Position numbers and translations under genes: made by a program
Shown here: positions 1 to 6,135 of the stretch, one piece after another
Layout: each line of letters begins with the position of its first letter
Numbering within the stretch: position 1 is the first letter of the stretch
From: Bacillota bacterium
Lineage (GTDB): Bacteria; Bacillota; Desulfotomaculia; Desulfotomaculales; Desulfallaceae
Direction: 5' to 3'
DNA length: 11,683 nucleotides
Assembly: GCA_009781965.1 (NCBI GenBank)
Contig: WQUS01000210.1
Location: forward strand, 1-11,683
The notes under the pieces: model-generated
Seen by the model: the letters and a program-made list of their open reading frames with translations, nothing else
Databases searched by the model: none
Told to the model about the DNA's origin: nothing

Positions 1-83
1 ATTAACCGTGCGCTCATACTCTTCGAGAAATCGCTTACGGTTAATAACTTTACGGGCCTGGGCTACGGGTACTAACAAACGTT
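1..83 (-). repeat. Palindromic interspersed repeat, copy 1 (cut by window edge)
   Basis: About 80 of 83 bases match the reverse complement of 8715-8797, so this is a second, inverted copy of the repeat between rplI and the DUF2232 gene. The differences I see are at window positions 18, 23 and 71. Only the last 8 bases of one stem arm are visible (ATTAACCG at 1-8); the other arm, CGGTTAATAACTTTACGGGC, is at 38-57. The rest of the first arm presumably lies outside the window. The copy sits just beyond the rsgI terminator. No coding capacity is seen. Confidence 0.85.
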
Positions 84-100
84 ACTGGTCTGACCAGTAA
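82..100. other. Perfect 9-bp-arm palindrome
   Basis: TTACTGGTC-T-GACCAGTAA is a perfect inverted repeat with one central base. It begins at the end of repeat copy 1 and precedes the rsgI terminator. It could be an operator for a gene outside the window, a terminal structure of the repeat, or chance. Its function is unknown. Confidence 0.5.
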
Positions 101-102
101 TC

Positions 103-131
103 AAAAAACAGAGCCGTGGGCTCTGTTTTTT
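103..131 (-). terminator. Bidirectional intrinsic terminator downstream of rsgI
   Basis: Six A, then CAGAGCC-GTG-GGCTCTG, then six T: a perfect 7-bp GC-rich stem with a 3-nt loop flanked by A and T runs, so it works in both directions. It lies 34 nt past the rsgI stop codon and should end the sigI-rsgI transcript. Confidence 0.9.
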
Positions 132-164
132 ATAATCATCCATAGGTTATCGCGAGTAAGGCGG

Positions 165-1841
165 CTAACCGTTGCCGCTGTTGGCGCCGCCGTTGTTGGT
201 ATTGGTGGCGCCGCCATTGTTAGTGCCGCCGTTATTGGTATTGTTGGCGTTGCCGTTGTTGGTGCCGCCATTATTGGTGTTGCTGCCGTTGCCGTTATTG
301 GTACCGCCATTGTTGGTGTTGTTGCCGTTGCCATTGTTGGTTCCGCCGTTATTGCCGGTGTCGCCGCTGCTGCCGCCGGTACCGTTGTCAGTGTCGCCGC
401 CAGTGCCGCCGGTACTATTGCCATTATTGCCGGTACCGCCGCTGTCGCCGCTAGTGCCACCGCCAGTACCGTCATCACCGCCGGTACTGTTGCCAGTATC
501 ACCGCTGCCGCCACTGTCGCCGCCGGTGCTGCCGTTGCCGGTGTCGCCGCCAGTACCACCGGTACTATTGCCATTATTGCCGGTACCGCCGCTGTCGCCG
601 CCAGTACCACCGCCAGTGCCGTCATCACCGCCGGTACTGTTGTTATTCCCGCTATCGCCGTTATTGCTGTTGACGCCAACATGGCTGCCGTTGCCGGTGG
701 TGTGGCCGCTTCTTGTGTTGTTGCTGTTATTGCTGGTGTTGTTGTTATTGCTGCTGTTGTTGGCGCCGGCGCTGTTATTGCCGCTGCCGCTATTGGCGAC
801 GCCGCTGTTTATGGCGCCGCTGTTCAGGCCGCCGCTAATATCGCCGCTGTTGGCGCCGCCGTTGTTGACCCCGCCGTTGCTATTGCTGCCGGCGCCATTA
901 TTTACGCCGCCATTGTTGCTGCCGCCGTTATTTACGCCGCTGCCGCTATTGGCGCTGCTGTTTGTACCGCCGTTATTGGCGCCGCCGCTGTTTGTGGCGC
1001 TATGGCCGGCTCTGGCTCTAGTGGCGCCGCCATGGTTAACGCCACTATTATTGATGCCGCCGTTGTTACTGCCGCCGTTGTTGACGCCGCCGGGGCTTGA
1101 GTCCTGATTGTTAGACTCTGCCTGGCTGGCAGGGGCGGAGCTGCCCGACATTTTTTCCGCCGCTTTAATGGCCGCCAGCAAGTCTTTAACCGGCATTTGC
1201 ATGGCCTCGTCAAGGGATATCGACGGGTCGGCGGCGACAAGCTGTTCCGCCAGCTTAAGTTTGCCGGGAGATACGCCTAATTGTTCGGCTTTGGCATGGA
1301 AGGCCGGGCTGCAGAAATCAACCAGGGTAATCGCCTGCAAACCGCTTTGTTCCAGGGCACGGCTGATGTCAGCCATGCATTTTTCCGCCTTTTTGGTGTT
1401 TTTGGCGGTAACTGTGATCAAAACCGCCGGCCTGTCATCCTCAATAATGAGGGGATTTTTCTGGTTGGCCGTTATTATCAGGCTGACGACCATCTCCCCG
1501 GCATCGCCGTCCAGGGTCAATCCTTGCAGCAGTTCCGCCCCATCGTCATTCATCGGTTTCTCTACCTGCAGCCGGTTAAAACTATTAAACGCCAATTCCA
1601 CACTGGGATTAATATCGACATAGACGCTGTAACTCTCCGTATTCCACATCCAGGTAAAGCTGCCCAACGCGGCAAACAACACCAAGCACGCGGCTAGAGC
1701 CACAGCTCGGTAATAATAATTAAATGCTGACTGTGGCTTAAGCTCAATTTCTGTTCCTATCGGTTGAGCGGTATGCCCTTTAACGAAGCGGAAGCAACCC
1801 TCCCGATCCATTATATATGAGCCGCCCTGCTCGTGGCTCAT
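165..1841 (-). CDS. rsgI: RsgI-family anti-sigma-I factor with Asn/Gly-rich extracellular tail
   Basis: RsgI proteins are single-pass membrane proteins that hold SigI at the cytoplasmic face and release it after an extracellular signal and stepwise proteolysis. The ATG at 1841 is preferred (558 aa) because AAAGGG lies 6 nt upstream; a GTG 15 nt earlier has no good ribosome site. Residues about 1-37 match the RsgI N-terminal SigI-binding domain (GGSYIMDREGCFRFVKG). One membrane helix spans about 45-66. The adjacent periplasmic domain begins VYVDINPSVEL, with the Asn78-Pro79 bond at which RsgI autoproteolysis has been described. A Lys/Ala-rich helical segment covers about 190-233. From about 245 to the end it is Asn/Gly/Ser/Thr/Asp repeats without a recognisable carbohydrate-binding module, unlike the clostridial cellulosome RsgIs. 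It starts 22 nt after sigI and is surely co-transcribed. The family call is firm; the ligand is unknown. Confidence 0.9.
   Translation of the reverse strand: MSHEQGGSYIMDREGCFRFVKGHTAQPIGTEIELKPQSAFNYYYRAVALAACLVLFAALGSFTWMWNTESYSVYVDINPSVELAFNSFNRLQVEKPMNDDGAELLQGLTLDGDAGEMVVSLIITANQKNPLIIEDDRPAVLITVTAKNTKKAEKCMADISRALEQSGLQAITLVDFCSPAFHAKAEQLGVSPGKLKLAEQLVAADPSISLDEAMQMPVKDLLAAIKAAEKMSGSSAPASQAESNNQDSSPGGVNNGGSNNGGINNSGVNHGGATRARAGHSATNSGGANNGGTNSSANSGSGVNNGGSNNGGVNNGAGSNSNGGVNNGGANSGDISGGLNSGAINSGVANSGSGNNSAGANNSSNNNNTSNNSNNTRSGHTTGNGSHVGVNSNNGDSGNNNSTGGDDGTGGGTGGDSGGTGNNGNSTGGTGGDTGNGSTGGDSGGSGDTGNSTGGDDGTGGGTSGDSGGTGNNGNSTGGTGGDTDNGTGGSSGDTGNNGGTNNGNGNNTNNGGTNNGNGSNTNNGGTNNGNANNTNNGGTNNGGATNTNNGGANSGNG
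168..353 (-). repeat. 39-bp (13-codon) tandem repeats in the 3' end of rsgI
   Basis: The last 62 codons are four full and one partial copy of a 13-residue unit, NNGGTNNGNGNNT with small variations. At DNA level this is an imperfect 39-bp tandem repeat that stays in frame. Such arrays change copy number by slippage or recombination. Confidence 0.8.
391..645 (-). repeat. 150-bp (50-codon) tandem duplication inside rsgI
   Basis: The block starting at 391 recurs at 541, for example GGTACTATTG at 411 and again at 561. The offset is exactly 150 bp, so the frame is kept. About 105 bp of the second copy align with only a few differences. The encoded unit is rich in TGGDDGTGGG- and TGNNGNSTGG-type motifs. 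Confidence 0.8.
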
Positions 1842-1863
1842 AATTAACCCTTTCACGCCATCA

Positions 1864-2589
1864 TCAGCCCCGATCCTTTACATAATCGGACAGTAGATCG
1901 TAGTCGCCCATTTTAATAATTAGTGCTGCTATTATAAATGTTCGCGCGCGCTCCAATTTCTTTGGGGGTAATCCTGTAATATTTGCGATTGCTTTGACTG
2001 GAAAATAACGCTTTAGCTGGATCGTTTGCATTATATCCGGAGAATTGATTATTTTAGAAACAACCATTTTGTATGTATCACGCAATGCTTTATGTTTGGG
2101 GGACTGATTGCTCAGTGCTTCCATGGTGATGCCCCAGGCGCTCAGTTCGGATTTAAACTGCTCGATTTCTTCCACCAACTGGGTTTGGCGGTTCTCCGTT
2201 TCATACAGCCGGGCGGAGATGTCTTCGATGGCGGCGGACTGCACGGACGGCTGCTCGTCGTCATCGCCCTCCAGGGAAATTGTCTTGTCATCATGGCGGT
2301 AAAGCTTACGCAAATGATCAATCAGCCGTTTACTGACCACTTGATTTACAAACGTGAAGAAATGCCCTTTATCCACGTTATAGTCCTGAATGGCTTCGTA
2401 AAAGGCTAACATAGCCGTACTGAACAGTTCCTCCCGCCGGAGATCGCCATGCTGTGCGGCATAGCGGGCGGCGCGGCTGCGTAAAAAGGGTTCGAACTCT
2501 TTAATTAACTGCTCAGATTCATCTTTTGATTGTTTAGCCAAAACCACGCGTTCGTCTAAACTGGCGGCTTTTTCAATTGTCTCTGCCAT
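1864..2589 (-). CDS. sigI: RNA polymerase sigma factor SigI
   Basis: SigI is an alternative sigma-70-type factor, tied to heat or cell-envelope stress in Bacillus and to polysaccharide sensing in cellulolytic clostridia. The ATG at 2589 is chosen (241 aa, a usual SigI length) because GGAGG lies 5 nt upstream; GTG at 2616 and ATG at 2604 are in frame but lack such a site. Region 2 is seen at about 28-98: FEPFLRSRA, then EELFSTAMLAFYEAIQDY, then KGHFFTFVNQVVSKRLIDHLR, which covers the -10 recognition helix. Residues about 105-165 are a charged linker. The C-terminal SigI-type domain, with LPPKKLERARTFIIAALII and GDYDLLSDYV, replaces a classical region 4. The partner anti-sigma gene follows at 22 nt. 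No CGAA-type SigI -10 element is seen on the coding strand just upstream, so I have no evidence for autoregulation from the immediate leader. Confidence 0.93.
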   Translation of the reverse strand: MAETIEKAASLDERVVLAKQSKDESEQLIKEFEPFLRSRAARYAAQHGDLRREELFSTAMLAFYEAIQDYNVDKGHFFTFVNQVVSKRLIDHLRKLYRHDDKTISLEGDDDEQPSVQSAAIEDISARLYETENRQTQLVEEIEQFKSELSAWGITMEALSNQSPKHKALRDTYKMVVSKIINSPDIMQTIQLKRYFPVKAIANITGLPPKKLERARTFIIAALIIKMGDYDLLSDYVKDRG

Positions 2590-2663
2590 TTGTGCCTCCG
2601 TCATTACTCTATGCACAGAACGGGATTAACGTATGAAATGATCTAACAAATTAACGCCAAGGC

Positions 2664-2730
2664 GGATGAGCTTATGTGTGTTTGTAATTACCGCAAAGCG
2701 CGCTCATCCAGCTACCGCAGCGCGCTTTGC
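2664..2730 (-). promoter_or_regulatory. Structured sigI leader RNA: 12-bp hairpin with competing or pseudoknot pairing
   Basis: GCAAAGCGCGCT (2693-2704) and AGCGCGCTTTGC (2719-2730) are a perfect 12-bp inverted repeat with a 14-nt loop. GGATGAGC (2664-2671) is perfectly complementary to GCTCATCC (2702-2709), which spans the loop and three stem bases. In the transcript the two pairings either exclude each other or combine as a pseudoknot. There is no U-run after the main stem, so it is not a simple terminator. It lies about 75-140 nt before the sigI start. Confidence 0.55.
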
Positions 2731-2880
2731 AGGGTCTTAAGTTCAATTTATGCCATGCTGTATCTTATGCTATAAAAATGGCCGGGATGTTTGCTTCAAA
2801 ATACTAAGCAACACGTTCTGTGGTTAATAAGAAGAAACTCAAGGGGCGCAGATCATTCTGCAAGCCACACGGTTACAATT

Positions 2881-2909
2881 ATTTTACTGTTCTTGCAGAA
2901 CAATGTCAA
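2881..2909 (-). promoter_or_regulatory. Probable sigma-A promoter of sigI-rsgI with internal palindrome
   Basis: On the minus strand TTGACA (2909-2904), a 17-nt spacer and TAAAAT (2886-2881) form a near-consensus housekeeping promoter. Transcription would start near 2874, giving a leader of about 285 nt before sigI. The spacer contains TGTTCT-TGC-AGAACA (2888-2902), a perfect 6-3-6 inverted repeat between -35 and -10. That is a typical place for a repressor operator. Which protein would bind is not known. Confidence 0.65.
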
Positions 2910-2943
2910 TGTTTTCCGGTAACATCCGTATATTTTAAACCGG

Positions 2944-4230
2944 TTAAAACAGGTCCCGCAGGGCCAGGGTCTGTTTCCGGCCCGGTCCGACGCCGACGAT
3001 GGCGATGGGTACGCCGGACAGTTCCGCCAGATGTTGGAGATAGTTCCTGGCGTTGGCGGGCAATTGGTTATAATCGGTGACGGCGGTAATGTCCTCCCGC
3101 CAGCCGGGAAATTCCCGGTAAACCGGCTTACAGCGCGCCAGTTTTTTCAGGCTGTAGGGGAATTCGGTAAGCACTTCTCCGTCACATTCGTATCCGACGC
3201 AGATTTTCAGAGTGTCCAGACCGGTAAGCACATCCAGCTTGGTGACGGCCAGGCAGCCCAGCCCGTTGATGCGGGCGGCGTAGCGGGCAATCACGGCGTC
3301 ATACCAGCCGCAGCGGCGCGGGCGCCCGGTGGTGGTGCCAAACTCAAAGCCCCGCTCCTGCAGGGCGGCGCCCACCGCGTCGTGCAATTCGGTGGGGAAA
3401 GGTCCTTCACCCACCCGGGTGATATAGGCTTTGGCGATGCCAATGGTTTGATCAATTTTGGTCGGTCCCAGTCCGGCGCCGGTACAGGCTGCCGAGGCTA
3501 CCGGGTGGCTGGAGGTGACATAGGGATAGGTACCGTGGTCCAGATCTAAAAGGGTACCTTGCGCGCCCTCAAAGAGCACGTTTTGCCCCCGGTCAATGGC
3601 ATCGTTCACCAGCAGCGATACATCCGCCACATACGGAGCCAGTTTTTGGGCGTAGCCGTTATATTCATCCAATACTTGGGTGTAGTCAATTTGTTCGGCG
3701 GACCGGTACAGTTCGGCCAGTTGTCTGTTTTTAAAATCTACCGCGGTACGCAGCTTTTCCGCCAGGTCTTCCTGGTCCACCAGTTCGGCCATCCGGATGC
3801 CTACCCGGGCGGCTTTGTCGGTATAAGCCGGGCCGATGCCCCGGTTGGTGGTGCCAATTTTGCCGCTGCCTTTGTACTCTTCTTCGGCCCGGTCAATACT
3901 GCGGTGGTGCGGGAATATTACATGGGCCCGGGGACTGATGCGCAGCCGGTCGGTAGCGACGCCCTGTTGGTGCAGCATGTCCAGTTCCTCCAGCAGCACG
4001 GCGGGATCAATCACCACTCCGTTGCCAATCAGGCACTGTTTTTCACCGTATAATATGCCGGAGGGAATCAGGTGCAGCTTAAAGACCCGGTCGTCCACCA
4101 CTACGGTGTGACCGGCGTTGTTGCCGCCCTGGTAGCGTACGATCATGTCCGCCTTTCGGGCCAGGAAGTCGGTTACTTTACCCTTGCCCTCATCCCCCCA
4201 CTGCGCGCCAATCAAAACTATCGCCGACAT
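2944..4230 (-). CDS. purA: Adenylosuccinate synthetase
   Basis: PurA condenses IMP and aspartate using GTP to give adenylosuccinate, the first committed step from IMP to AMP, in the cytoplasm. The start at 4230 (428 aa) is set by AAGGGGG 7 nt upstream and by the family N-terminus MSAIVLIGAQWGDEGKGK; a 24-residue in-frame extension upstream is not family-like. Seen motifs: the phosphate-binding loop with Asp13; NNAGHT with catalytic His41; GTTNRGIGPAYTDK (127-139) for IMP; FEGAQGTLLDLDHG (220-233); TTTGRPRRCGW (299-309); TKLDVLTGLD (330-339) for the guanine base; GVGPGRKQT near the end. Length is normal and key residues are present. The gene stands alone between dnaB and sigI, over 500 bp from dnaB. 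I see no convincing terminator right after it. Confidence 0.98.
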   Translation of the reverse strand: MSAIVLIGAQWGDEGKGKVTDFLARKADMIVRYQGGNNAGHTVVVDDRVFKLHLIPSGILYGEKQCLIGNGVVIDPAVLLEELDMLHQQGVATDRLRISPRAHVIFPHHRSIDRAEEEYKGSGKIGTTNRGIGPAYTDKAARVGIRMAELVDQEDLAEKLRTAVDFKNRQLAELYRSAEQIDYTQVLDEYNGYAQKLAPYVADVSLLVNDAIDRGQNVLFEGAQGTLLDLDHGTYPYVTSSHPVASAACTGAGLGPTKIDQTIGIAKAYITRVGEGPFPTELHDAVGAALQERGFEFGTTTGRPRRCGWYDAVIARYAARINGLGCLAVTKLDVLTGLDTLKICVGYECDGEVLTEFPYSLKKLARCKPVYREFPGWREDITAVTDYNQLPANARNYLQHLAELSGVPIAIVGVGPGRKQTLALRDLF

Positions 4231-4368
4231 TGCAATCCCCCTTACAGCCTTCAGATTATAGATATTTTCTGTCGTCAGCATAAAAATAACCCAAACAGAC
4301 AACGTTGTTTGAGTTAATTAATTTGCCTCACTGTGCTGCGCTGACAGCCAACGTTACACAACAAAATT

Positions 4369-4398
4369 ATCTTATCAAAACCAGGCTTGACTTGTCAA
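4369..4398 (-). promoter_or_regulatory. Candidate purA promoter with palindrome over the -35
   Basis: On the minus strand TTGACA (4398-4393), an 18-nt spacer and TAAGAT (4374-4369) form a plausible housekeeping promoter about 130 nt before purA. The -35 lies inside a perfect palindrome, GCTTGAC-TT-GTCAAGC (4385-4400). I see no good match to a Gram-positive PurBox. A TATAAT nearer the gene (around 4255-4260) lacks a good -35. Confidence 0.4.
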
Positions 4399-4403
4399 GC
4401 CAT

Positions 4404-4419
4404 TTCGAAGTTCGAGGTT
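4404..4419 (-). repeat. CGAACYT heptamer repeat, short copy A
   Basis: On the minus strand this reads AACCTCGAACTTCGAA, a short piece of the heptamer array found at 4730-4767 and twice in 10071-10159, here in opposite orientation. It lies just upstream of the -10 of the small plus-strand gene. Confidence 0.6.
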
Positions 4420-4422
4420 TGG

Positions 4423-4431
4423 TGATATAAT
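4423..4431 (+). promoter_or_regulatory. Extended -10 promoter of the small toxin-like gene
   Basis: TG-A-TATAAT is a perfect extended -10 element. The -35 region falls in the heptamer repeat and is weak (TTCGAA at 16 nt). A start near 4438 would place the AACAGGTTGTT arm at the very 5' end of the transcript. Confidence 0.6.
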
Positions 4432-4484
4432 TATTTAACAGGTTGTTGGGGACGGTTAGCCACGCCCTTTTGCAAGGGGGTGGT

Positions 4485-4562
4485 ATGATGACAACGTTTA
4501 GCGCAATCTATTTAAGGATAGCTTTTGCGACAATCGTTGTAATAATCATTAAAAAGAAATAA
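4485..4562 (+). CDS. Holin-like / TxpA-like small toxin peptide (Hol_Tox type)
   Basis: A 25-codon frame encodes MMTTFSAIYLRIAFATIVVI followed by IIKKK: short polar N-terminus, one hydrophobic segment of about 16 residues, and a lysine tail. This is the architecture of the putative holin-like toxin family (Hol_Tox, resembling TxpA-type type I toxins), which act on the membrane. AAGGGGGTGG (4474-4483) is a strong ribosome site just before two adjacent ATGs (4485 and 4488); either could be used. The site is partly hidden in a hairpin, CCCTT (4465-4469) with AAGGG (4474-4478). It is the only plus-strand gene in the window, between purA and dnaB, with its own extended -10 promoter and terminator. 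Toxicity is inferred from family resemblance, not shown. Family similarity is by eye; the frame is too short for strong statistics. Confidence 0.75.
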   Translation: MMTTFSAIYLRIAFATIVVIIIKKK

Positions 4563-4682
4563 CCGCCCTCTGCCCTTAGAAGTGGCGGTTATTCTTTAAC
4601 TCAAACTCTTTTGGGCTAACCGTTTACCGGTTAACAACCTGTTGAACATCGGGCTGGCGTGCTGACAACACGTCAGCCCTTT
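4550..4682 (-). ncRNA. Candidate antisense RNA to the toxin-like mRNA
   Basis: A minus-strand promoter (4689-4717) would start near 4682. The hairpin at 4553-4597 followed by a U-rich tract (4557-4551 on the minus strand) would end transcription near 4550. The product, about 130 nt, would overlap the 3' half of the toxin-like mRNA and the last codons of its frame. This copies the 3'-overlapping layout of txpA/ratA and bsrG/SR4. It is inferred from the arrangement only; the hairpin could instead terminate dnaB. Confidence 0.35.
4553..4597 (-). terminator. Stem-loop terminator after dnaB / antisense RNA
   Basis: AATAACCGCC (4558-4567) pairs with GGCGGTTATT (4584-4593), extended by AAAG and CTTT past one bulged A. 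On the minus strand it is followed by TTTCTTTTT, a good U-tract. On the plus strand it lies immediately at the stop codon of the toxin-like frame with a weaker T-run, so it may also shape that mRNA. It is the first terminator after the dnaB stop. Confidence 0.7.
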
Positions 4683-4683
4683 T
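4651..4683 (+). terminator. Plus-strand intrinsic terminator of the toxin-like transcript
   Basis: GGGCTGGCGTG (4651-4661) pairs over 11 bp, with one G-U, with CACGTCAGCCC (4669-4679). The loop is 7 nt and TTTT follows. The opposite strand has no T-run after the stem, so this belongs to the plus strand. With a start near 4438 the transcript would be about 245 nt. Confidence 0.8.
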
Positions 4684-4688
4684 GTATT

Positions 4689-4717
4689 ATTATAACCACA
4701 ATTAAGGGTTAATGCAA
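4689..4717 (-). promoter_or_regulatory. Candidate promoter of the antisense RNA
   Basis: On the minus strand TTGCAT (4717-4712), a 17-nt spacer and a perfect TATAAT (4694-4689) face the toxin-like gene. The -10 is ideal and the -35 modest. The AT-rich surroundings could give such a match by chance. Confidence 0.45.
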
Positions 4718-4729
4718 TAAATATAGAGT

Positions 4730-4767
4730 GAGGTTCGAACTTCGAACCTCGAACTTCGAACCTCGAG
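4730..4767 (+). repeat. CGAACYT heptamer array B, against the dnaB stop
   Basis: Four consecutive heptamers alternate CGAACTT and CGAACCT. The first 21 bases form a palindrome, GAGGTTCGAA-C-TTCGAACCTC. The array ends one base before the dnaB stop codon. Its 24-bp core is identical to the cores at 10071 and 10135. Confidence 0.85.
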
Positions 4768-4768
4768 T

Positions 4769-6112
4769 TTAAACCGGCGCTTGTTCCCGCTCGCTGCGCC
4801 GGGCCGGGTTGACAAACCGGGTGAACTCTTTGATAAAGCCCAGCTCTACTGTGCCGGTGGGGCCGTTCCGCTGCTTGGCCACGATGATGTCAGCAATGGA
4901 AGCCCGCTCGGTATCCGGATTGTAATATTCATCCCGGTAAATAAACATCACCACGTCCGCGTCCTGCTCCAGGCTGCCGCTTTCCCGCAAGTCGGCCAGC
5001 TGGGGCACTTTGCTCTGCCGCTGCTCCACCGAACGGCTGAGCTGGGCCAGGGCCATCACCGGCACGTTCAGCTCTTTGGCCAGGCTTTTGAGGGATCGGG
5101 AGATCTCGGCAATTTCCTGCTGCCGGTTTTCGATCCGCCGGCCGCCGTGCATCAGCTGCAGGTAGTCAATCACAATCAGCCCTAAACCCTTTTCCAGGTG
5201 GATTTGCCGGGATTTGGCCCTGACCTGGCGGGCGGTAAGCATCCCCGAATCGTCGATAAATATGGGCAGCTTGACCATTTCGCTGGCCTGACGGGTCAGT
5301 TTGAGCCAGTCTCCTTCGCCCATTTCGCCCCGGCGCAGCTTGTGGTGGTCCACTTGGGCTTCGGCAAAGAGCAGCCGCTGCACCAGCTGTTCCTTGGACA
5401 TTTCCAGGCTGAAAACAGCCACCGGCTTGCCGGTCTTGGCCGCCGCCTGGTAGGCTACGCACAGGCCGAAACTGGTTTTGCCCATGGAGGGGCGGGCGGC
5501 CACGATGACTAAGTCTCCGGGCTGGAAGCCCTGGCAAAGCCGGTCCAGATCCGTGAAACCGGAAGGCACGCCGGTAATTTGGCCTTTATTCTTATAGAGC
5601 TGCTCCAGTTGTTTGAAGGTATCCCTGAGAATGTCTTTGATTTCGCTGAACACGGTGGAAGCGCGGCGGGAACCCAGTTCCATCAGCATTCTTTCCGCTT
5701 CTTCCATCAGGCGTTCGGCGTCTTCGCCGCCTTCATAGCCCAGGCCGGCAATGCGGGTGGCCAAATTAATCAAATTGCGCAGCAGGGCTTTTTCTTCCAC
5801 TATACGGGCGTAGTGTTCGGCGTTAGCCGCCGTGGGCGCGATGTTGGCCAAGGTGGCCACGTAAGCGGCGCCGCCTACTTTTTCCAGAGCGCCCTTGCGC
5901 CGCAGGCTGTCGGTGACTGTCACCAGGTCTACGGCATGACCGCTTTCTTCCAACTCCAGGATGATTTCGAAAATCAGCCGGTGGGATTCCATGTAGAAAT
6001 CTTCGGCCCGGATGTGCCGCACCGCCTTATTTATGGCTACATTGTCCAAAAAAATGGCGCCCAATACTGATTGCTCGGCGTCTATATTGTGCGGAGGCAC
6101 CTTGTCCCACAT
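4769..6112 (-). CDS. dnaB: Replicative DNA helicase DnaB
   Basis: This is the hexameric 5'-3' helicase that unwinds DNA at the replication fork and recruits primase. At 447 aa it is full length. The N-terminal primase-binding domain covers about 7-105 (PPHNIDAEQSVLGAIFLD), the linker helices about 110-175, and the RecA-like motor about 180-435. Walker A is ARPSMGKT (206-213), the catalytic glutamate is in FSLEMS (Glu237), Walker B is LIVIDYLQL (312-320), and the arginine finger is in KQRNGPTG (Arg415). No intein interrupts the Walker A region. The ATG at 6112 has GAGGTGA upstream. It follows lonC after a 123-bp gap holding an inverted repeat, and probably belongs to the rplI-lonC-dnaB unit. 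Confidence 0.98.
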   Translation of the reverse strand: MWDKVPPHNIDAEQSVLGAIFLDNVAINKAVRHIRAEDFYMESHRLIFEIILELEESGHAVDLVTVTDSLRRKGALEKVGGAAYVATLANIAPTAANAEHYARIVEEKALLRNLINLATRIAGLGYEGGEDAERLMEEAERMLMELGSRRASTVFSEIKDILRDTFKQLEQLYKNKGQITGVPSGFTDLDRLCQGFQPGDLVIVAARPSMGKTSFGLCVAYQAAAKTGKPVAVFSLEMSKEQLVQRLLFAEAQVDHHKLRRGEMGEGDWLKLTRQASEMVKLPIFIDDSGMLTARQVRAKSRQIHLEKGLGLIVIDYLQLMHGGRRIENRQQEIAEISRSLKSLAKELNVPVMALAQLSRSVEQRQSKVPQLADLRESGSLEQDADVVMFIYRDEYYNPDTERASIADIIVAKQRNGPTGTVELGFIKEFTRFVNPARRSEREQAPV

Positions 6113-6135
6113 GAATTGCTCACCTCGAATAACCG

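Larger units (their letters stand above)
4437..4643 (+). repeat. Long-range inverted repeat bracketing the toxin-like gene
   Basis: AACAGGTTGTT (4437-4447) is perfectly complementary to AACAACCTGTT (4633-4643), and ACGGTTAGCC (4452-4461) to GGCTAACCGT (4614-4623). The transcript's 5' and 3' ends can therefore pair over 21 bp around the reading frame, with a small internal loop. The 3' arm can also fold alone (AACCG and CGGTT, 4619-4633). End-to-end pairing is known in type I toxin mRNAs. Confidence 0.75.

Noticed and set aside
101..1107. Long open frames on both strands across the rsgI repeat tract (Ala/Thr-, Leu/Pro- and Ala/Val-rich translations)
   Set aside because: They arise from the codon-repeat composition (GCC, GTT, ATT) of the rsgI tail. 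They have no ribosome sites, no family resemblance and extreme composition, while rsgI fits its neighbour sigI.
2916..2946. Terminator after purA from CCGGT/ACCGG pairs and ACCGGT palindrome
   Set aside because: Stems are short, AT-rich and not followed by a U-run on the minus strand.
4231..4302. A 24-residue N-terminal extension of PurA
   Set aside because: The ribosome site AAGGGGG and the canonical start MSAIVLIGAQWGDEGKGK place the start at 4230.
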